Source of the DNA: Metellina segmentata
Taxonomy: Eukaryota; Arthropoda; Arachnida; Araneae; Tetragnathidae
Length of the DNA: 64,000 nucleotides
Direction of reading: 5' to 3'
Assembly (NCBI GenBank): GCA_947359465.1
Contig: OX375876.1
Location: 80,250,359-80,314,358 of the forward strand
Shown: positions 21,600-32,900 of the stretch, in pieces
Layout: each line of letters begins with the position of its first letter
How positions within the stretch are numbered: the stretch's first letter is position 1
The notes under the pieces: generated by a model
The model's input: the letters and a program-made list of their open reading frames with translations, nothing else
Told to the model about the DNA's origin: nothing
Databases searched by the model: none
Translations under genes and position numbers: made by a program

Positions 21600-22300
21600 C
21601 AAACTTTAGCCCCGAGACCAAGCATCTAGTCAGTCGTGTTTTGAATCATTTATCGCTTTTTGTGAATCAAACACGCCAAGTCCTTCCTCGCCAGATTCTC
21701 GAGAGAAGGCGGGGGGAGGGGAGCACTCCCATAGGGAAAGCATGGATAGGAATTGAGGACACGTGTTGCCACCGGGAAGGTTGCCCTTCTGAATGGGCGC
21801 CTTGGCGATGAAAACCACTCTCCTCTTGGCTACCTTTCGTTCATCTTAAATGTTGGTAACCATGTTTGTTTCTGAATGTCCGAGGGATGGGGACAAGAAA
21901 CAAATATATTCTTTTCAGACTTCCTGGAACGTGATTCAACAGTGACTTTGAAAAGGGAAGGGGATTGCATCTTCGGCATCCGAGGAAGATAGAGAATGCT
22001 CAATTTGATAAGACAATTAGTTTGAATTAGTTAGTTACCATCATTATGAGAGAATGAAACATTAAATCTATACGATATTCATGATAAATTTCTTTGGGAA
22101 CGAAACATTTATTTAGTGCAAACTCCATGCAGCGTTGGGGACCGCGGAAACCCAGTTGGTAGAGTCACGGATTAGCAACCAGAGTCGCGAGTTCGAGACT
22201 CGATCCAATCAATGACCGTAGTTGAAGTGGGGGCTAGTGCACATGAAACAGTCCTGACTTCAAAGGTCCTCACATTGGTGTGGTATGGACATTAGGAGTA
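21600..22300 (+). repeat. Repeat A, copy 3, with tRNA-like SINE head at its end
   Basis: Near identical to 11786-12400. From 22130 a tRNA-like segment (CAGTTGGTAGAGTCACGG, then GAGTTCGAGACTCGAT) is followed by a degraded SINE body (GGGGCTAGTGCACATGAA, GTCCTCACATTGG). This suggests that repeat A ends in a second SINE type with a different tRNA head. Confidence 0.65.
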
Positions 22301-22779
22301 GGCCGAGTTCACTTACAAAATTGAAGTTATGCAAAATTAAATGTTTTTTAACCTTTACACATAATTTAAAGATTAATAAAATTTTGATATTTTGGGAAAA
22401 AAATAACCTTTTAACATTGGAATTGGATAAGGTGTTGGAAAATCAACTCAGTATAAAAAATAGATGTATCCTATTTTTCTATAAAATCTGGTTTCAAATA
22501 TTTCCACTCTTTCACTATTTGAACACTTCAAAGGTCCAGAACTTGAACGGGATATCACGATGCTATTCGATCTTTAGTGCTTCGGAACGGGCACGTATGT
22601 CTGAGTTGAATATTCTTTCTGAGAACAATTTCTTTCCTTGTACAGTCAGCCAATTAAAAATCCGAACACAGGAACCATTTCAAAACATTAAGCTGTGGCA
22701 TTTTTTTTTTACAATGAATAGTTTCAATTTCTTCGATTTTTTGGAAAAACATAATAGCTTAAATCAAATGGTTTTTTCA

Positions 22780-23220
22780 CAATGTTGTACTCGGTGCTTT
22801 GGCTCAACAAGCTCTGGATTCGAATCCCGCTTTGACATGAGTGTTCGCCGTGGTTTGGATTCTTGTCTAATTAGTTTCGTTTACATGTCTCTTCTACGAT
22901 GAAGCTCATTTCTAAATTGAAGCAATCACATGAATTTTCCAAGAGTATCAAATTACTTTCAATGATTTCGCTATTGTGTCTGTGTCCTTGGTTCACAACA
23001 GGCTCCGAGTTCGAATCCCTACGAAGATGTTCGTAGGGGGTTCGGAATCCTCTTTTAGCTGTAGGTCCCGGTCTAATAAGCTCTTGCGTGGTAAAAACTG
23101 TAGTGAAGAACCAAATCGAATTCGCTAGGAATTGACCTTTATTTAGCTTTAAGCAACCCATCACGAACACAAAAGTAAAACTACAAATTTTACCTCAATT
23201 TGCCAAAAAGGAATTTTAAT
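22780..23220 (-). repeat. Repeat B, partial fourth copy
   Basis: The reverse complement matches 12630-13110, including the tRNA-like GGATTCGAA segments and the end AATTCCTTTTTGGCAAATTG. With 20065-21250 it brackets repeat A copy 3, so the composite A/B element may have B-type ends. Confidence 0.6.
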
Positions 23221-23243
23221 TACATTGATATTATCATTAACTA

Positions 23244-23275
23244 GCAGAAATACCCGGCTTTGCTCGGGTTGACTT
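23244..23275 (-). mobile_element. Helitron-like 3' terminus
   Basis: On the minus strand ACCCGAGCAAAGCCGGGT forms a short hairpin, followed by ATTTCTG and CTAG before a T. That is the Helitron 3' layout, and it differs from the GCCCCCTAG type seen elsewhere in this window. The 5' end was not located. Confidence 0.45.
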
Positions 23276-26200
23276 AATAATAACTTGATTGAAAAATCAT
23301 CAATTATTTTTCATAAAAGAATGTTAACATCATTTAAGTTAACAGGAAAAAAAAAAAAATTCCATTTGAACTTCTCCCTTGCTTCTACAATTTACTTCGG
23401 ACGCAAATATACATACATGTTGTATCCATCCATATAATCCATTTCATGTTCGTTGTACTTCTGCTGAAAGTTTTTTCTTTAATGTGACTGACTTTCTAAT
23501 TTGCTTCTGACATGAATTGTTCAAAATACTTTATGTAACTGTCATTGTAAATGTATTTGACGAGTCCACAACAAATTGAATTGTACACCATGCTGTACAT
23601 ACATTTTTTTTTTTACTCTGGAAATAAATAAGAAAACTTCTTCAACAACTCAAATGTTTTCTTGACCAGCTTGTGGTTTAAACTATGGTCAGGTGAGCTA
23701 ATTTTTATTTCAAACTCCAGGAACTTTTTTGCAAGAAAAACAAAAAACATTTGAGTTGTGTTTATGTTAAAGCATTTTTTTTTTAAATTTTTTACTTTGA
23801 TCAATATGTAGTGGTTTAAGAATTTTTTACTCAGGTGAATCACCATCCAAATAGTCTTGCTTTATGCAATAACCTTGGTATAAAACAAGAGAACTCGGGC
23901 ATCATTTGCCTTGAGCTGAGCTCAACTGCTCTCTCTCATGATAAATAGAGAAACCTGTGAAGCTACCACAAGTATTGAATACTATAGAAGTATTAGATGG
24001 AAAAGGACATTTCACTCCGAGGGAAATAAAATCGATAGAATGGAAAAACTACATGTCATTCAAAGGACCAGTCATTCGTTTTAGGATTGGGTTTAAACGG
24101 TAAAGATGTAATTTCCCTCGAAGATATGTAGGAAATACCTTTTAAGGTATATAAATGTGAAATGGATTTCATGGTTGGATATTACCAAGACCTGGTAAAA
24201 TAAAGCAATGGGGGAACGTTGTGTTCTTATTACTCAGATGAATATTGTTGTTTACATTATGTATTACCAGGATATGTAAGATATACAGGAATGCACTGTT
24301 ATTCATTTACACATGTATGATAACTGATTTATTATTTACAACAAATCTATGTATTTAGTTTTGATATTCTAATAAGGTGTCCCTTATTATATTTAAAAAT
24401 ACACACATTTTTAAAAGCAAAACATCAAGAATAGTGTGAATTCATTTTCTACATTGGAGTTTGGTTGACAAGTATTATTTACTCAAACAAAATTTTGTAT
24501 GAATATAATATTAAAAAAAAAGTTGACTGATTTAAAACAGGGTTGTTAAAGTATTTCGAAAAAACATGCCTGATTAGATATTAACGCAGCCAAAAAGTAA
24601 TTCCATTGGAATAGGATATTTCAAATAAATCACAAACTCCAACAGAATTTACCATTTAGCAAACACAAATCTATTAAAGAATAACACAATCCATGTTTAA
24701 AACTCTTCATCTCAACATGTTCAATTAAAGAAAAACAAAATTGCACGCCCATCAGATACATGTCTCACCCAAATTGGATGAAAGAATTTTGAACGCTAAA
24801 ACAAAAGCATCCATAATAGCGTATTTTGAACAAATACTCTAAATGAAGCATATTCATATTCAAAAGCCTAAATTCCTATAAAAACTAACGTATAAAAAAT
24901 GTAGAGAAAAGGGTATAACATTGTATTAGTATATGAAATTTTAACTTTAATGTTTTAGTATAATTTTTTAAGAGAAACTAACTTTGTAGTCAACACAAGA
25001 AATAAAAAAAGGTATTGTAAATAACAGGTATATATATATATTACATTGTTTAAAACTCTTCATCTCAACATGCTAAATTATAACAGGGAAAACAATTTTA
25101 AACAAGAATACGAAAAACATTGTCTCAATTAATTGTATTTATGTACTCAAGTGCATTCAGAATAGTATTTAGCTTTGCACTTCCTACTATTGGCAAAACA
25201 AAACTTTGCTTTGAATGACACTTTCTAATCGCACAGTACTTCAAAACCAGAATTGCTAAATTTAACCACAAAAATTACGTATTCTTAGAACTGCTCGAGA
25301 TGTTTACAGTTAATTACGTCAACTACCATAAAAAGTACAAATGTTAAATAAAAACATGAAAATCAATGCACATGTGACACTTTTTGCATTTTGTCTTGCA
25401 TCTTAAGATTGCTTTAAGTCTAAATATCATTGTTGACAGCAGGTATTTAATCAAATTGGAAGCAATTTCATTCTAGCTTCATTGAAGACAGATTTTCAAT
25501 TAATTTCATTAATTGGTAAGACACAATGTGTGATTTTTTGTTTTGAACTTTTATATATGAATCAGACCTTTTGTATGCAAAGCACTTCATTTTTTATTAA
25601 TTCCATGGGAGACCAAAATTTATACTTTAAATTCAAATTAACTGGAAAAATTTCCAATTAAAAATGTCTCACTACACTTTCAAAACCTTGCAAGTCTTGA
25701 TAAACATGTTTAGAAGCAATGAAACACTAATCCAAAAAATTAGATTCAAGAGATTTTGACAACAGTACACACTGAATTTTGGTACAAGCAATAATAAGTG
25801 TATCGATTTCAGTCACCAGCACAAACACTCTACATTTGATAGTGAATATTGATCAAACTGAATTGAACTTCCTTCAAATTAAAAATTGATTTTTAATGCT
25901 GAGTGAATGTTTTTGATACTTATAACAAAAGAGACTGTGCATAGAAACTTGAATCATAAATCTATCAAATGTACTCTTGGTGCCATGTTACATATTCAGA
26001 GCACACTCAATACTGAATAGAGTGTACATTGGAATATATACAATTGGATGTATTACTAGAACTAAGATACAATGTGCACATTTGATAGTTATCTCAAGAA
26101 ATTTGAATTTAAGTACAGATTTTGAGCCAAGACAGTAATTCAAAATTTACTGCTTTGCATACAAGTCTGGTTATTACATAAATGATAAATAACTTCAAAT

Positions 26201-26540
26201 CTGACCTCAGTAAAATATTAGTATCCAGCCATTAGCTAAGGGGGTGATTCTCGCTTTTACAAATAGCTTCCACTTAATAAAAGTTATAAAAATAAAGAAC
26301 ATTTTCGTTCTGACACAAAGTGACACTTGAACTCAATAACCGAAACACTATTTGAGTGGAAAATGCAAAAAGAAAACTATCTGACAAGATTTTCACAAAA
26401 TATAAACCGCCATTATGAACTGAATATCCGGTATGGTTGACACCTTTATATATAAACGTATCATGTTTATGACACTAATGAAACATTGACAACAGTCGCC
26501 TGTCACAACACAATAAATTAAAACAGAACAAATAAAATAT
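23276..26540. other. AT-rich non-coding DNA
   Basis: No exon with credible splice sites or transposon ends was recognised. A 24-bp run (starting TTTAAAACTCTTCATCTC) occurs twice, at about 24697 and 25046. The texture (short, low-complexity, few CpG) would suit intergenic DNA or a long UTR. The minus ORF at 26393-26803 has no recognisable domain. Confidence 0.4.
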
Positions 26541-26960
26541 ATATACCAGGAAAAAGTCACTCGCCGAAATAATTTACACGATACACGAGACCACGCAAAA
26601 GCGTCAAGCAGGAATTCGGAAAAGCAACACACTAAATTAAATTGAATAAAATTCGACCGATTTGGAGGGAAAACATTCGATTCATTGCTAAAGGTTGCCA
26701 TGAGATGGAAGAAGCCAAAGAAAGATATAGCCTTCACAAGAATTAAAGGTGAATGACCAGAAGGGTGATCAAAAATCCGGTGGCAACGAAATAGCAGCGT
26801 CACGACTTCCTGAAATGCGTATCTCCCTTCTTGGAGACAATTGTGGTAGAAAAATGGCTGCCGCGCATGTGCAATAGGTCAAATTTGGACCCTTGTCGCC
26901 ACTCTTGTTATATAGGCACTCTAGTCGTAACTACTCTAGCGCTGTCGCGTTTTGTGTTCT
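26540..26960 (+). promoter_or_regulatory. Candidate promoter of the MOSPD1-like gene
   Basis: CpG dinucleotides are clearly denser than in the flanks. A YY1-like element, AAAATGGCTGCC, sits at 26851-26862. Such motifs often mark transcription starts. The first coding exon at 29950 begins with an acceptor, so an upstream non-coding exon is required, and this is the best-placed site. No splice donor for that exon could be fixed. Confidence 0.35.
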
Positions 26961-27049
26961 CGATGTAGATATTTGTATTTAATCGTTAATTAATACAATA
27001 AATGTTGAATTTCCAGATCGGAATTTTTTTCATCAAACCACGGTGCAAG

Positions 27050-27215
27050 TTCTTTTTTGTAAAATCGGGATCGCTTAAGATAGATTGAAAATTTCAACGG
27101 ATTTGAAATCTGCGAAAAATTTTACACCAGACAGAAAACTTACACATTTGATTCTTTTAATAAATAATTTTTCAATTAAATATATATTTTTTCGCAAGAA
27201 ATTGTGATGTCACGC
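27050..27215 (+). repeat. Dispersed copy of the 275-bp tandem unit
   Basis: ATTTCAACGGATTTGAAATC, GCGAAAAATTTTACACCAGA and AATAAATAATTTTT match the units at 4742-5400. It lies just downstream of the promoter candidate. Confidence 0.6.
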
Positions 27216-29949
27216 CGATTGGATCTCTTCGCAATTCGAATTTGGCCGCATTTGGCAAAGCCATGATTGCTGTTATTCAATAGGCTACGAGTTCAAGGTT
27301 CAAGAATAAGAACATTTGTTTCCGCGGTGAGAATTCTGATTTCCGTATTGTTGTAACATGTCGTTTTTCTGTACGTCTTCCTTTAATAAATTTTGTTTCA
27401 TTTGGATTTCCGAGTTTGAAGTCATTCACGGGTAAAACCTCTGTCACACTTGACTAAAATTTTAAGTGTTTCAAAATCTCTTGATTGGAGTGCTCTTAGT
27501 ATAATTACAGGGTTGTAATAAAATTATATTTTGCATACATTGCGTATATATTCACCAATATAGGTCCCTTAAAAATAATAGCACCCTTAGTATTCTGGTC
27601 TCCTACCGAAACGATAATAAAGTAGATGTATTAAAAAAAAAAATAAACAAAGATTCTCAAACCAAAATCTTTGGTAGTCAGCTGTTCGCTGTTATCCAAC
27701 AAAGCTTTTTTGTAAACAACTCAAAACGCACTTTTCTTTCTCTTGTGTTTGCATGGTGCTGGTAATATTCCTTTAAAACTTTTACATCTGAGGTGGAAAC
27801 TTTATTTTGTGAACAAAAGTATGTACTCTTTTCGATTTCTGAGAGTCGGAAATTCCTTGTTAGCAATAAATATGTCGATACTGATATAAATGTCAATACA
27901 AATTATCTATCTCTTTCCTTGTTCTAAAGGTGTATAGAATGGGCATGCTTAAAAATTTTCCTGCTACTTTATGTTCTGCAGAAAATAATTTATCATTATT
28001 GCAATCGTTTTAAAATATTTTTTGACATGAGAAAAATCTCAAAAGTTTGATTGTGTGAAAAATAAATGTTAATTAACTGTTATTCGACACAAGTGTATGT
28101 GTTTGCCTATTATTTCATGAATTTTTTCCTTCTATTTGTATATTTTAGATTGTTTTTAAACTTTTATTCAAAAAGGACTACCCATATATGTACTATGTTT
28201 ATCCATGTATATATGGGTAGTTAATTTTGTTTCAAACATACTTTTATACTGAAGCATGTTTTTCCCAATATATACTCTTTCCTTCCTCAATGATATTGGT
28301 ATTCTTCATAATTTCAATGTTTTGTTGCTACATTTCTGAGTAAACTTGTACAGTGTAAGTTTGCTGACATTACTAACTAATCTAATATTTTCTCATTGTT
28401 TAGCTGCAATATCCTTAAATAATAGATTATGTTTTGCTGTAAGCTTGCAAACTAATATTGCTTTGAAAAAAGGATTGACATTTGAGACTGACACTAGTTT
28501 TTGTTTCAAATTAATTTTATTTTCAATATCTTTTTCTTTCTGGAGTTCCTGTTGATATTTTAGTTCATCTTTTTGTCTTCTTCCTTGACTTTTTCTTGGA
28601 ACAACTTTTGGATAAGGTTAGAATATTTCATAGGATACTGATACAAATTATTTTTGATGAAAATTAGATGCTCTGTTAAGGTAGGAGGGTCAAATCAATC
28701 GAACACTAAATGTTTTTATTTAAAAGGCCTTTGACATTTCAATCAATCCTTTGCTTTACAAACATCAACATTGTTCACTTGTAGATCAAGTGCAGGAGTC
28801 TAACATTAGTTCCTATTGTAATTATATTAAGCTTATTATACTCTATATTAAGCTTAGTGTCAAACAAAATGAATTGTTTCATTCTTAGACTACCAAATTG
28901 AAAGGTTTAACTAATCTGAATATTGGAGTATCAACTGTAGACTTTAATAATTCTCAACTATTTACTATTTGTGCTTGTAATAATAAACCACATTTGTGTT
29001 ATTAATAATTAAATGGAATTTCAATACAAGGTAGGTAGTTAATTAACACTGCTCTGGACCAACACAACAGGCTATTTGTGACTGTCTGGGATCAATCCCC
29101 AAGGGAATGATCGAAGGCACCACGTAATTTTGAACCATGGTCAGATAAGGTCGCACTTGAGTTGGCACCCCACTCTCCAAACTTCCATGCCATGCCTAAG
29201 TGAGAAAATTTGAAGTCACGACTGATTTTAACATGCGTCAGCCCGCATGCTCACAACGGTTTCTGGTTGGGCCAAGTTTCAAACTTGGTGCACCCTTCAG
29301 GTGCTAATCCTTTACTCTTCCAACAGGGCTACTGCAGCTCTCAATAAAATAAAGAGGTTAGTATTATACTAAAGACCAGTCTGAGGTACAAGTACACATT
29401 TTTGTTAAATCTAACAAATAATGAATTATGTTTCTCAAACTTGATACTTTATCTTGCCGAGAGTGAAAATGTAGTAATTATCTACCTCTACAGTGCTGTA
29501 ATTCTTTTTTAAATGAAACAAATCAGCATCATGTATGAAAATCTGAAATGGTCACTAACGCAAATATATACACCAGGTGTCGCAAATGTCAATTACCAAC
29601 ACTTAATATACAGGTTCTCCACTAGATAGAAGATATTTAGATTAGCTCAAAGCTCATGTTGTTCAAGGTACTACACTTTCCCTTACTATTCCTTTTTTTG
29701 TACACCAACACATAGTGACTAGATCTTTACTGAAAATAAGTTTCAAGATTTTGTAGGTTGAGGGCTAAAACTGTTTTTTATTGCAGTTGAAACTACAGGT
29801 TGCACAGTGGATTGCCCTCAGAAGATTAATTAATGTCAAAAAATATATAATTTTATTTTAAATTTCATTCTTAAAAACTTTCTCTTAAGTATTATGAAGA
29901 AAATATTTTCTGCACTTTGTCATTAATATTCTATCAATGTTTCTTTCAG
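27216..29949 (+). other. Presumed 5' intron of the MOSPD1-like gene
   Basis: No coding exon was recognised between the promoter candidate and the acceptor at 29949. It holds a diverged SINE (29040-29330, minus) and an inverted repeat at 28178-28220. Confidence 0.4.
29040..29330 (-). repeat. SINE, old and diverged
   Basis: The body motifs are all present on the minus strand (tail side GGGATTGATCC, CCATGGTTCAAAATTACGTG, GGAGAGTGGGGTGCC). The head is degraded. Divergence is much higher than in the 39-44 kb copies. Confidence 0.7.
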
Positions 29950-29988
29950 AATCATCAATGCCCATAGGTTATTTTCCAGACAGTCTTG
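29950..29988 (+). promoter_or_regulatory. Leader segment with upstream ORF overlapping the start codon
   Basis: After the acceptor TTTCTTTCAG an ATG at 29958 opens a 12-codon ORF that ends in TGA at 29994-29996. It therefore overlaps the main ATG (29989) in another frame. Overlapping upstream ORFs usually lower translation of the main ORF; that is inference here. Confidence 0.55.
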
Positions 29989-32900
29989 ATGCCTGAGGCA
30001 AGTGGTTTTGAAAACAAACTTCCTGTTTTCACAACTCCACACCATCAGATAACATTTTATGCTGATGACCCATCATCACTTAAACAAATTTTAACCATAA
30101 TCAACCCATATGATTTTTTAGTCAAGTTTAAAAGTAAGACATTTTTGAATTTTTCAGTTTGTATTGCAAATGTAAATAATACTGAAACCACTAATTATAC
30201 TTAATATTAGTGTTTTCTGGGGCACACTCTGGATATTAATCTGGGCTACATTTTTATTGTACGCTTTATGTATGGAGGATTTGGGAAAATTAAAAAAATT
30301 TTGAAATCTGCTAGTTTTTTGGATTTGCTATCTAATGACTGGATTCAGTGTGTATTACTTTGAGACCAGTTTAAAAGTGACTTTTCCAAGACAAACAGAA
30401 GCTGTATTGAAGGGGGGTTGGTTTGGGGTTTTTATGGCAAAAGGGCCATGTTTGTCCTCTATTGAAGGGAAAAGGTGCCAATGCTTAAATTAAATATTAA
30501 ATAATATTTAAATTAAATATTCAATTATTTTATCCAACCTTTGAAAATAAGAAATGGAACACTTGTAAGTGAGCAAAAAGAATGAATAGTTGATTTCAAT
30601 GAGAAATTGTCATTAATCTACAAGATTTTCAATGATGCAATCAATGAATTGAGAATATTTTTGCTTTCTATACAATCTGGTAGGTCTTGAGCCTCTATAG
30701 GTGCTTCCTTTGGTGTGTCATACTGAATATCTGATTTTACTGTAACTAGAAAAGTGAACAATGATAGAGTGCCCATACAAGTCCAGAAACTTTCCTGCTA
30801 AAAAATATTAAATTAATTCAGACTGAATCAATAAACCAGAAACAAAAATACCTTTATTGTAAATCAAAGTGAGATGCCAGTTTCGATTTTTAACACCATT
30901 GATTTCAACCTAAAGATGCCAACCAGGGAATGTGTGCTTGATTTTGTCAGCATTTGATGGTTACTTTCCATGATTGGTTACTGATTTTTGTCATGCGGAA
31001 TGGCCAGCTTCTACACTGACCTTTCCTCTCTTTCCCCACATCTCCGATAAATGAATTGTGATAGTATGCACAATGTGTCATTGTGGGTGTCTCCACATTT
31101 TGCTGGCTTTGTAAAATATTGCCTCGAATTTCAAAATGACATTTGGATCAGCCATACAGAATTGCCAAGATTGGGAAACAATTGTGACTTATGGGCTGTT
31201 TTTTGCTTAGTGCTAAAAATGATTGGTATTGTGTTGTCTTTCTAGGAAAGAAACAGTTGACTTATAATGTTGTCTAAAACTAAGCATAAACTATAGATCC
31301 AATTTCAGCATCCCTTATAAATGTTATGTTGTACTACAGTCTATATTTAAAAGCAAGATTACTTGTTTTTCAACAAAACTTTACTCAGTATTGAAGGTTA
31401 TTGTTAAAAACGTTGAAATATATTATTCCTAGAAGAGTTAATCTTTAAAACATGCTATTTCATTATTTAGTTCTTTGTGGTAACTTATCCAGTAGTATTT
31501 GTCATTCTTAAAATCTTAAGTAATATCTTTGCTCTTTTACTATCTCACAGATTTAATTCATTTTCTTCTAGTCTTAGTTTCCTCTAATGATAGTAGCAGA
31601 TATACAGTATCTGTTCCTCAAGGTACTATAAAGCCACACCATTCTGTTGATGTGTAAGTTATTTTTATGTAGATCAAAGTTTGGGTCTCTCTTAATATTT
31701 TTAATAAAGTATCATGTTACTTTAGTGTTATGGGTGAAGTGATATCACATATCATAGAATCTATGAGATCATAGAATCTCATTTTTTAAGTCTAAATGCA
31801 TTATTTCTATTTGTGTGATAGAAAGATAAATTAATCATTCTTAAGTTCCAATATTTGACCTATCACACAATCAGAAGTCTTGTTTTAAAGCATAATCATT
31901 TAAAGTTTTTGACAAAGTTGGTTACAAGTTTAGGTACTGTAAATTAAAAATATATCAAAAGTATAATTTAGTCTGCTTTTTGTTTCAAGCAATACTCCTG
32001 AAGCCATTTTCTTTAGCACCAGCAAAATATAATTTTTAGAATACCATTACTTACGCTCTTAACCATTGATATAAAATTTTAACTAGAAATTTTAATATTT
32101 GATAGCACTTAACTTTTTATCTTGACTGCTTGTCAAAATGGTTATCTATTGTTCCGTTTATGTAAGGAAAAATTCTTCCAAATCGCCTAATTATCAGTCA
32201 TTTATTACATTTCATATGTTTGTTTTAAATACAGTACAACTCCAATTATATCCTGATCGCCAATTATCCAGATTGCTGTGAGAAATAGAGGAAATCATCA
32301 AAATCCGCATTTTAAACTTTTTTATCAGTGAATGATAAACACAAAGAGGACAAAGTAGCAGTGCAGTGCAAAGGTCATAGGCAAGAGGCCTATGTCCTCT
32401 TCGTGAGTTTCTGGTGTGTGATTCTTTGGATCATAGATTCCAAATTCTCAGTGATGATGAACTCATTCAATGTGTGAGAAGAACTCATTGATGACACAGA
32501 AGATGACAACGACATTGCTACTCAACCCAAGGCCGACTAAAAAGACAGGCCCCAAAACTAACAGCGAGAAAAAAAGTCATGTGACCATCTTAGTCGAACT
32601 TCTGCCAATCTCCGCTCGTTGAATCAATTGCATATCGTCGTGATACCCGATATGTGGCATTTTTGTTTTTCAAAACTCAGGTTATTTGCGCCTTTCTCAA
32701 AAGAATATTCGTAATATTCACACGAAATTTCTATTTCAGTTGATGATCCAGAAAAAATACACGAAATCATACCAGCATTTCCCAAACTTTTCAGACAGCG
32801 CAGTGGTGTATTTTTTTGCAATCCTTATATAAAAAATATGCCTGATAAAAAAAATATGTGGATGTTATAAAAAGAAACGTAAGAAAATTAGCTAAAAATA

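Noticed and set aside
21250..21621. 123-codon minus-strand ORF between repeats B and A
   Set aside because: No motif recognised; the matching region is deleted in the other arm of the inverted repeat, so conservation cannot be judged.
22285..22902. 205-codon plus-strand ORF
   Set aside because: AT-driven composition rich in Phe, Asn and Lys, with no domain. It runs across a degraded SINE and a tRNA-like repeat segment.
26393..26803. 136-codon minus-strand ORF beside the promoter candidate
   Set aside because: No recognisable domain, hydrophobic low-complexity composition, and it overlaps the CpG-rich regulatory stretch. A divergent transcript is possible but not supported.
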